Positions 56,694 through 64,000 of a stretch of 64,000 nucleotides of DNA are shown piece after piece; position 1 is the first letter of the stretch, and every line of letters begins with the position of its first letter. This DNA is from Eucalyptus grandis (taxonomy: Eukaryota; Streptophyta; Magnoliopsida; Myrtales; Myrtaceae), in contig NC_052617.1 of the NCBI RefSeq assembly GCF_016545825.1, positions 4,474,001-4,538,000 of the forward strand, given 5' to 3'. The translations under genes were made by a program, and so were the position numbers. Below the pieces are notes generated by a model, which saw nothing but the letters and a program-made list of their open reading frames with translations, was not told the origin of the DNA and made no database searches.

Positions 56694-57974
56694 ATGGCCT
56701 TGGAATTGGCTAAGGGTTCCCAGCCGAAGCGCCCGAAAAGGCACAAACGTTTCGATCTCGGTGGCATCGGCTTCGATGCTTATGGATCTAAGTACTTGAT
56801 CATCAAGATCCCTAGCTCGAGGGTCTTGATGGTTCTGGCCCGTGCATTGGTTCTAGCATTCGTCATCGCATCTTTCTCTTGGTTGAGATCGGGCTTGAAG
56901 AGATCCGTTGATCCTTACCGGGCCATTTCCGAGGTCTATCAGCACGTATCGGATCCTGTCAACTTGGAAATGTTGCCATTGCTTTTCCAAGATTTAGCAA
57001 ACGAAGGCTTGTTGAAAAGCGGAAATAGCGTTGCCCTCTTGGGCAATGGGTATGAGGAGTCCGTCGACACCTCTATTATTCCGGGCAGCAATGAGATGGA
57101 TCGTATTTCCATCACCGATTTAGAGCGGCAAAGTTCGATCCCGAGTGACACATTCAACTTCGCCTTCACAACCGATTTCACTTCTTCTGCAGAATTCATT
57201 GATCGAGCCCTAAAGGTTGGTGGAGTGGCGGCGATTCTGCTAAGTAAAGACCCTAATGTGCAATTCGACGTGCCCCCGAACTACAAGATCGCCTACATTA
57301 GGAAATTCGAATCGACCGTCCTCGCTATCAGGAAAACCGACGAAAGGAAAACGGCCAACTCGGCCACGCAAAGGCGGCTATGCGGATACGCCCCGGAGCA
57401 AAAGAAGGCGGCGCTACAGAACCTCGAAGACGTGCTCCTCGAGCCCCCACGAGCGGCCTCGAGGAGGTCCCGGGCATACTTCAAGAGGACGAGGTACCTC
57501 CCCGACTTGATGGGGGACTCCCTGGAGAGCTACCCGCGCCGCGTGTTCATCGACGTGGGGCTGCCGGAGAAGGACGGGGGCACCAGCAGCACCGCGTGGT
57601 TCGCGAGGAACTACCCGACGAGGAACCTGCACTTCGAGATGTACAAGATCGAGACCGTGGCGGCCGAGGAGCCCACGGCCACGTCGAGCAAGGAGGCCAC
57701 TGCCGCTGTGGCGGCGCAGGTGGGGATGCCGGACTGGCTGAAGAAGAACGTGAAGGAGGAGGAGTACGTGGTGATGAAGGCGGAGGCGGAGGTGGTGGAG
57801 GAGATGGTGAAGAGCAAGGCGATAGGGTTGGTGGACGAGCTGTTCTTGGAGTGCAAGCCGAAGGGCGGGGTGACGAGGATGAGCGACAGGAGCAGGAGGG
57901 CATACTGGGAGTGTCTGGCTCTGTATGGAAGGCTCAGGGATGAGGGTGTTGCCGTGCACCAGTGGTGGGGCTAA
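56694..57974 (+). CDS. Single-pass membrane protein, methyltransferase-like with DUF7870-type C-terminus
   Basis: Intronless frame of 426 residues. The N-terminus is basic (PKRPKRHKRF), followed by one hydrophobic segment at about 44-64 (VLMVLARALVLAFVIASFSW), giving a type II membrane topology. A region around residues 105-200 has a Rossmann-like pattern (NSVALLGNGYEESVD, FNFAFTTDFTSS, VGGVAAILLSKD) like SAM-dependent methyltransferases. The conserved C-terminal block begins near 279: YPRRVFIDVGLPEKDGGTS, WFARNYPTRNLHFEMYKIET and later YWECLALYGRLRDEGVAVHQ. Plant relatives such as At5g40830 and At3g27230 are annotated as methyltransferase superfamily proteins; no substrate is known to me. 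Whether a cofactor site is intact cannot be judged by eye. The high GC of the 3' half creates long false frames on the other strand. Confidence 0.82.
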   Translation: MALELAKGSQPKRPKRHKRFDLGGIGFDAYGSKYLIIKIPSSRVLMVLARALVLAFVIASFSWLRSGLKRSVDPYRAISEVYQHVSDPVNLEMLPLLFQDLANEGLLKSGNSVALLGNGYEESVDTSIIPGSNEMDRISITDLERQSSIPSDTFNFAFTTDFTSSAEFIDRALKVGGVAAILLSKDPNVQFDVPPNYKIAYIRKFESTVLAIRKTDERKTANSATQRRLCGYAPEQKKAALQNLEDVLLEPPRAASRRSRAYFKRTRYLPDLMGDSLESYPRRVFIDVGLPEKDGGTSSTAWFARNYPTRNLHFEMYKIETVAAEEPTATSSKEATAAVAAQVGMPDWLKKNVKEEEYVVMKAEAEVVEEMVKSKAIGLVDELFLECKPKGGVTRMSDRSRRAYWECLALYGRLRDEGVAVHQWWG

Positions 57975-58331
57975 CAAGCTTAAACACTTTCGTTCGTTCG
58001 TTCGTTCATTCATGTTCGTTCAAATTTCTTTTTCTTGTTTGGTCGTTTGGTGTGCATTGTGCGTACGTGTGCATGGTGTGCGTTTTGCGTCTTTTTGTAT
58101 TTGAATTCGAGAGGGAGAGAGAGATAGACAGAAAGAAAAGAGTTACCCACCAATTGTATTATGCTTTTTGTCATCGTCTCATGTATTGAACCTTTTTGCG
58201 TCTTTCTTGACATTCCTTTTGGCATGTATTGTCCGCGAGCTTCATGTAATAAATGGAGGGGTTGTTTCTATCTTATCAAGAATATTAAATTTGTATAAAA
58301 TAAATTTACCGGAGATGACTGTCAAGTAAGC
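57975..58331. other. 3' flank of the DUF7870 gene and tRNA promoter
   Basis: A TTCG run (about 57989-58012) and a GA-rich patch lie in the probable 3' UTR. The end of the interval holds the upstream elements of the tRNA gene. Confidence 0.5.
58293..58325 (+). promoter_or_regulatory. TATA-like and CAA elements upstream of tRNA-Ser
   Basis: GTATAAAATAAAT begins at 58293 and a CAA lies at 58323-58325, 7-9 bases before the mature tRNA start. Plant nuclear tRNA genes often have a TATA-like box near -30 and a CAA at the pol III start, so the pair fits an active gene. Confidence 0.6.
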
Positions 58332-58413
58332 GTCGCTTTGGCCGAGTGGTTAAGGCGTGTGCCTGCTAAGTACATGGGGTTTCCCCGCGAGAGTTCGAAT
58401 CTCTCAGGCGACG
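58332..58413 (+). tRNA. trnS-GCU: tRNA-Ser (GCT)
   Basis: Nuclear class II tRNA of 82 nt. The acceptor arm GTCGCTT pairs with AGGCGAC, with discriminator G at 58413. A-box: TGGCCGAGTGG. The anticodon loop CTGCTAA gives anticodon GCT, decoding AGC/AGU serine codons. The long variable arm (CATGGGGTTTCCCCGCG) is typical of serine tRNA. The T loop has GTTCGAATC (B-box). There is no intron. A T-run at 58424-58428 is the pol III terminator. It looks intact. Confidence 0.95.
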
Positions 58414-59100
58414 TTCTTCCCACCTTTTTCCCTTTTCGAACCTGTCGATTTTCCTTCCCTTTTGGTCCCCGCATGGTAAGGACATTTCCAGCCCCGAAAC
58501 GAGCTGGATTGCAAATCGCAACGGCCAAGTTGGCTGTCCAATTTATGGCCCGTCGTTTTCACGGCAATCAAAGCGGAACGGACGCCAGGCAGGGACCTTC
58601 ATTGATTTCCCGAAAACGGAGTAATGAGAGCCCCGGAACTGGACTTTTCCGCGGTGCATGAACCGCGGAGCCCGTAATGTAATTGCCTACCTGACCGATG
58701 TGATGCGACGATTGGACGGCCCAATCGAAATGGACGTCTCAGTCGGATCTAATTGGGCATCGGGCATCAAAAAATGGTATCTCCAGATTCTCCACTTCGC
58801 TTGCGGTCTAGACTCTAGGCCATTGCTCCTTTTTACTAGTATTAATCGGACCGGAAGGATTTTAGTTCACACGAGTAATATATCTAGTAATAATTCTATT
58901 TTTCTATTATATTGTTCTTCGGAATAAATAATGAACACTATTTTGTTTGATGATGTCGGCTAATTGTTTTATTCCTCAGAATTTGGTCAGGGAATAGATT
59001 TGAAAAAAAAACAAAAAGTTAGAAATATCTACTTTTTACTTCCAAGATAGAAATGGAAAAAGTATTTTTGAACATAAATGATTTTCAAAAATAAAAAAAA

Positions 59101-59918
59101 AATTACCTAATAGTTCCAAGACTCCAAACATCATACGATTTTGTGCGTTTATCGATGTAGGATTGAACAATGATTGGTGACTCTATGGACCCTTTATCGT
59201 GTGTACAACAAAACCAGCAAAAGAGGAAGGGGGGAGACGAATATCCGTGTACCGATTCCAAAATATTGTTATTTGTCTACTTTTATTAGTCTTTCTCAAA
59301 ATGCATTTTCTCTTAGGACAATAACTCTTGGAAGGATTCAAATTTTGGGAGCGCACGTCTCTTAGTGCATAAAAAACCGTGTCCCAACTTCGCTCGTGGT
59401 CCAAGAATTCTTACAAATACTAGTTGAACTGGAACGAGTTTAGTTAAAAAAATTAGGGCATGTTTAGTAAACATCTTGTTTTTCTACTTTTTGTTCTTTT
59501 GTTCCCACAATTAAAAAAAAAGAAAATCCATTTGGTAACATCACCAAATTTTCTATTCCGCATATTGAAAAAATGACAGAGAATAAACTCGAACATAAAT
59601 TAGAAGTAAAAAAAACCCACTTCTTTATTTCTGAAAACAGAAATGAAAAAAATATATTTTTCAATAGAAATTCTTCATAAGAATAGAAAAGTCATCAAAC
59701 GGATCCTAGAACTCCAAAAACAAAATGATTTTGTTGGCTTATCGATGTAGGATTGAACAATGACTAACGACTTTGGGGCCCTTCATTTGGCAGGAAGGGG
59801 AGACGATTGATTAATATTCATCTACTAATATTATTAGTCTTTCTTGGAATGCAAATTCCCTGAGGATGTGAACGTTTGGAAGGATTCAAGTTTTGGGACT
59901 GCACGTCTTAGTGCCCGT
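59101..59918. repeat. Diverged direct duplication (two copies about 600 bp apart)
   Basis: Copy 1 (about 59101-59370) and copy 2 (about 59701-59918) share, in order, TTATCGATGTAGGATTGAAC, GGGGAGACGA, TATTAGTCTTTCT, TTGGAAGGATTCAA and CACGTCT-TAGTGC. They differ by many substitutions and small indels. The A/T-rich sequence before each copy (GAAATGGAAAAAGTATTTTT and GAAATGAAAAAAATATATTT) also matches, so the duplicated unit may start earlier. Confidence 0.6.
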
Positions 59919-60326
59919 TCAAACGCATGTGATCTTGAGCATCGGTGGGCTTGCCGAGTCAATGGAAACACGCTGCTGGCGAAGTCCAACTGTTCGAGCG
60001 CCGGTCTCCTCTCGATGCTCGTTGAAACTTCGAGTGGTTGACCCGCTCCGAGCTAAAAGGCCTAATCCCCATCTAGAAATCGTGCCATTCGTCGTCGTCA
60101 GCAAGAAGGCTAAGGAGGCCCTTTTCTTGGATAAACAAAATTCATTGACCTCCGTTCCCACTAAACCGCGAAAGACAGCTAAACCGAGCTAGGACGAGCC
60201 CGAACGACACTTCTGGGCGTGCTTGGACAAGGTTTTTTGGTCATAAGTTTAGGATCGGCCAAATTGAACCCAACATAAAGTTTTGAGGAAAAATTATTCA
60301 AGAAGTTCTAAACCTATTGTTTAGTC

Positions 60327-60410
60327 CTAAACCTTTCAACTTTGCTCATTCAATCCTAAACATTTCTCCTAAACCTTTCAACTTTGCTCATTCAATCATA
60401 AACATTTATA
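60327..60410. repeat. 42-bp tandem duplication
   Basis: Units 60327-60368 and 60369-60410 both begin CCTAAACCTTTCAACTTTGC and continue TCATTCAATC-TAAACATTT, with one internal difference near the end. They lie in A/T-rich, MITE-like sequence. Confidence 0.8.
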
Positions 60411-61235
60411 CTTCTTATCAATTGAGTCAATTCGACCAAAATTTGACTGGAATGTACTAACGTGGGCACCAGCAATGCCACGTGACACAATCGGCGATAA
60501 TTTTGATCATTTTTAATAATCTTTTAATATTTGTAACCTGATTTTTCATTTTCTTTTCTTTTTCTCTTGCTTTCTTTTCCACAATCATTGTAACTTCCGT
60601 TAGTTTTCATCAATTTGAGATTTTTTATGATAAAAAAGTTAATTTATGATAAATTTATCAAAGATGCATATTAATTTGAAATTGTTGATGATCAAAAAAG
60701 TAATTTATGATAAATTTTTCATAAATATACTAATTTGGAGTTCATTGGAGTTTTTCTTAGAACTAGCCCTAAATTTTTTGTGCGCGGGCAGATCATGCCT
60801 TGACCCTCCCGGCCAAGCCGGTCCACTGATCGCGTATATACGGTCCAACCATGAAAAGCATTTTAATAAAGGAACACTCCAGGGGGCCAACACAAACGAA
60901 AACCCCAAAATTCGATTATCATTATTAAAAAACGATTTGAATTCGAGTATTTTGACGGACGGGAATCGAAGTTGGCAGAGGGAGGGAGACGGCCGCAACC
61001 CTAGAGAGAGAGAGAGAGAGAGAGAACCGAACCAGCTGCTAGTTGGCGTCGAAGTCAAGTGAAGGAACAAAACAGGGAACCTTCTCAATAGCCACCCAAA
61101 AATCAGAAACCACCCGTCCCAGTTGCGGCCCTCCCTCTTCACGCGTATTCCTCAAGTCCACTGCCTCCCAATTTGTAGGGCAACTCGTTCCTCCCACTTT
61201 CCCGTCTTTCCTCTCTCTCTTTCCAAACCCCCCGC

Positions 61236-61243
61236 TATATAAA
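61236..61243 (+). promoter_or_regulatory. TATA box of the dicarboxylate carrier gene
   Basis: TATATAAA in CCCGCTATATAAATTCTC, about 320 bases before the ATG at 61564, which implies a leader of roughly 290 bases. The surrounding sequence is pyrimidine-rich. Confidence 0.6.
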
Positions 61244-61563
61244 TTCTCTCTTCCGCCTCCTTCCCTCTCCATCCCTCAGAACCTCACCCGGCAAAAACGC
61301 CAAATTCCAGCACAAATCTCGCCCGGTTCTTATATGTCTCAGAGACCCTCCGTCCCTCACTCCTCCTCCATCGCCTGCGGCGTCCATTCCCACCTCCTCG
61401 TCTCCAGTGAGATGAACCCTAATTCCAACTGGTCCTAGCACTTCATTCCGTCCCGAGAATCCACCCTTGAGAAACCCTCTTCCTTCCGAAAAACCCATTC
61501 TTTGATTTCTTTTTAGCTCTCAAAGGTAGAGACTTTTCTTGGTAGTTCTTGTCTCGTGGCATT

Positions 61564-62567
61564 ATGGGTGTCAAGGGATTCGTCGAAGGTGGTATTGCCT
61601 CCATCGTGGCTGGTTGCTCGACCCACCCGCTCGACCTCCTCAAGGTCCGGATGCAGCTCCAGGGCGAGTCGCTCCCCGCCCCGGCCCCGGCCGCCGCCGC
61701 CCACGGCCTCCGCCCCGCCCTCGCCTTCCACTCCCCGGCCATCTCCGCCGCCCACATCCACGTCCCCCACGCGGCGGCGCCCCCTTTCCCCCGCCGCCGC
61801 CGCCGGCGCCCCGGGTGGGCCTCGTCTCCGTCGGGGCCCGCATCGTCCGGGCCGAGGGCATGGCCGCGCTCTTCTCCGGCGTCTCGGCGACCGTGCTGCG
61901 CCAGACCCTCTACTCAACCACCCGCATGGGGCTGTACGACATCCTCAAGAAGAAGTGGTCGGACCCCCGGACCAACACCCTGCCCCTGTCCCGCAAGATC
62001 ACCGCCGGGCTCGTGGCCGGGGCCATCGGCGCCATGGTCGGGAACCCGGCCGACGTGGCCATGGTCCGGATGCAGGCGGACGGGCGGCTCCCGGCGCACC
62101 AGCGCCGAAACTACCGGAGCGTGGTGGACGCCATCGCGAGCATGTCGAAGCAGGAGGGGGTGGCGAGCCTGTGGCGCGGGTCCAGCCTCACGGTGAACCG
62201 CGCCATGGTGGTGACCGCGTCCCAGCTGGCGACCTACGACCAGGTCAAGGAGGCGATCCTGGAGAGCGGCGCGATGCGGGACGGGCTCGGGACCCACGTG
62301 GCGGCCAGCTTCGCGGCCGGGTTCGTGGCCGCGGTGGCGTCGAACCCGATCGACGTGATCAAGACCCGGGTGATGAACATGAAGGTGGAGCCGGGGCAGG
62401 CGCCGCCGTACGCCGGGGCGCTGGACTGCGCCGTGAAGACGATCCGGGCGGAGGGGCCGATGGCCCTGTACAAGGGCTTCATCCCCACCATCTCCAGGCA
62501 GGGCCCCTTCACCGTGGTGCTGTTCGTGACCCTCGAGCAAGTTCGGAAGATCCTCAAGGACTTCTGA
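61564..62567 (+). CDS. DIC1: Mitochondrial dicarboxylate carrier (DIC/UCP5-like), one apparent one-base deletion
   Basis: Inner mitochondrial membrane carrier exchanging malate, oxaloacetate, phosphate and related anions; older names are PUMP4/PUMP5 or UCP5. It is intronless, as the Arabidopsis DIC genes are. The start at 61564 gives MGVKGFVEGGIASIVAGCST, the standard N-terminus. Three mitochondrial-carrier repeats are visible with signatures HPLDLLKVR, NPADVAMVR and NPIDVIKTR. Other family blocks are ALFSGVSATVLRQTLYSTTR, MRDGLGTHVAASFAAGFVA and QGPFTVVLFVTLEQVRKIL. The frame changes once, between about 61779 and 61795, in the C-rich linker after HIHVPHAAAP: the following PPPAPRVGLVSVGARI is in the next frame. 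Adding one C to the C-run would restore about 335 residues, the usual family length is about 313-337. The rest is intact, so a consensus error is likelier than loss of function. The variable linker and APPY near the third repeat are closer to DIC1 than DIC2. Confidence 0.87.
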
Positions 62568-64000
62568 TTCGCCACCGTGACAGATGATGACGATGACGAC
62601 GACAAACATTTTATATGACTAGTAGAGAAATTTATCGTGATTTTAGTACGCTGTTCTTGTTCTTGTTCTTGCTGTACGGCCGATTGATCTCAATACGAAA
62701 TCAAATTGCTGTTTGCTTTATGAGCTGATTCTTTGCGTTCTTCTTGTGGTTTGTGAAAGCGAAGAAAAAGAGAAGGGGCGCCTCATGGAAACTGCAAATT
62801 CCAGCCCCCGAAAACACGTGGTCGAAGTCAGTGAGAGCGACCCTTCTTTTGGGTGATTGTTTATTCGGCGAAACTGCAATCCTGTCGTTTTTTCTAAGAT
62901 CCGATCTCGGGGAAAAGCCGAGCCCCTCACGGCAGGAAAACGCGAAATTCCATCGTGTCGCTTTTAGGTTGGGAGTTCATACGGCCTCGCTCCATCGACG
63001 CTGATTCGAGGTTTCTGCGGAAGGTCGGCCGTCTGAAATTCGAGGTGAGTTTGACTTGACTCGTTAGGCACGACTCGGTAAAAAGCCAGATGAGCGGTTT
63101 CAAATGGGTTCGTCACCTTTTCTTGGAGCTCTCTCTTTCTTAATTTCAGACCTATTCTTAATTCTACCCGAACTTTTCCTTTCGTCCGAAATATATATAT
63201 ATATCAACTTTCATTCTAATCACAAACGTGTAAACCTCTCTAATTGTCTTCAATGTTGATAATTTTGAAGGAATTAGTGGCAATTTTTTAGGCATGAGGA
63301 TAGATTTGAGATGGCAGTGAAAATTTGTTACTTTTCTTAGAAAAAAATTGGGATGGGATTAGGATTAGATCTAAAATTGAAGGTTGTCTTTGGGAATTAA
63401 GTCATTGAGTTTTAGTGCTTATGAGTGTATATAGATTAGTGGACACAAGGGGTTGGGACACTTGGAGCCCGTATTATTGGTAGGGAGGAGGTGGATGCAC
63501 ACTTACTTTCCACTCAGACGTTTGGTGGAAGGCAAAGGCGTCGGCAATGATGCCCGAAACTTGGGGCCCGCCGAAACGGGGCAATGTCTTACGTGAGGCT
63601 TTAAATTTCACATGACATGTTGATTGGCGATCGATTCTTAAGTTCCGTCGGCGCACAGGATACCATAGCATATTATATATGCGCGCAAGCATTATCCTAC
63701 GTCATATGCATTAGTACGTCATACAATAGAAGATACATGCAATCCTGACCTTCTCACCTTTTCTGCTCGCAAAAGTACATCAACAATCATGGCCCAACAG
63801 TTTGAGAAGCGCAAATTCGGCAGAGTCTGATTAAGGGTGCATTTGATTCAACATTTTGAAAATTTATTCAGGAAATGTAAAGCAATTTAGTTTAAAGGGT
63901 TTTGGATAAATGCAAAAATTGTTTGATAAACTATACTTTAAAAAGCAACTTTAATAGAAATATCATTTAGTAAAAGACATATTTAAAAAACCCTTTAGGT
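62568..64000. other. Carrier 3' flank and intergenic sequence
   Basis: Begins with a GATGAC-rich stretch (62583-62603) in the probable 3' UTR. A short TA microsatellite is at about 63191-63203. Frames at 62744-63004 and 63474-63692 have no recognisable domains. Nothing else is seen up to the window end. Confidence 0.4.

Larger units (their letters stand above)
58414..61235. other. Intergenic stretch with duplicated and A/T-rich repeats
   Basis: Contains a diverged segmental duplication (59101-59370 and 59701-59918) and a 42-bp tandem repeat (60327-60410), both listed separately. Also A/T-rich repeat sequence at about 60600-60740 (TTTATGATAAATTTATCA) and a GA run at 61005-61024 upstream of the carrier gene. 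Frames such as 58338-58661 overlap the tRNA and are not real. No other gene was found. Confidence 0.4.

Noticed and set aside
57414..58013. Long minus-strand frame over the DUF7870 gene
   Set aside because: His/Leu/Pro-rich antisense shadow of a GC-rich coding region; no start context or domain.
61556..62587. 343-codon second plus-strand frame over the carrier gene
   Set aside because: It is an Arg/Pro/Gly-rich shadow created by high GC; the carrier signatures are in the other two frames.
1..64000. CRISPR arrays, prophage, operons or a bacterial defence-type system
   Set aside because: No regularly spaced identical repeats with unique spacers and no prokaryotic gene organisation were seen; the window is plant nuclear DNA.

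Overview
This is nuclear DNA of a flowering plant. The genes carry GT-AG introns, and the protein families are plant-specific (AT-hook AHL regulator, UBP16-type deubiquitinase with a MYND finger, AED3-type aspartic protease, PELPK wall protein). 5' leaders are rich in CT/GA microsatellites, and long intergenic stretches are filled with small inverted-repeat elements. The repeat style and protein sequences suggest a woody eudicot, possibly Myrtaceae; that assignment is inference.

Gene layout: 288-1426 (+), last four exons of the AP-4 mu adaptin gene. 1894-2273 (+), a PELPK proline-rich protein gene broken by a frameshift and an in-frame stop. 8106-9029 (+), an intronless AHL17-like AT-hook gene whose 5' half needs three single-base insertions to read correctly. 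12308-12575 (+), a two-exon fragment of the AP-2 sigma gene. 20364-26987 (-), a complete 11-exon UBP16-type deubiquitinase. 44040-45896 (+), a four-exon universal stress protein. 50638-51948 (+), an intronless AED3-like aspartic protease. 56694-57974 (+), an intronless single-pass membrane protein with a DUF7870-type C-terminus. 58332-58413 (+), tRNA-Ser(GCT). 61564-62567 (+), an intronless mitochondrial dicarboxylate carrier with one frameshift.

Mobile DNA layout: a 9-bp-TSD Mutator-like foldback element nested in another inverted-repeat element (4267-5878). A tRNA-derived SINE with an 11-bp TSD (15490-15704, -). Two foldback elements carrying the same GC-rich minisatellite type (about 16510-17530 and 34058-35134). 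A decayed hAT element (about 35227-43717) split by a roughly 3.1-kb solo LTR (38865-42003). Another foldback element at about 54543-55551. Several smaller inverted repeats and duplications.

The genes do not form a pathway. Their neighbourhood looks conserved: from recalled Arabidopsis locus numbers, AP4M, UBP16 and a DIC carrier are neighbours there (At4g24550/60/70), as are the USP and AED3 (At1g09740/50). I found no CRISPR, phage, operon or new defence-like system. The most informative signals are the nested insertions, the captured AP-2 sigma fragment, and a set of one-base deletions in C-runs that probably reflect consensus errors rather than biology.
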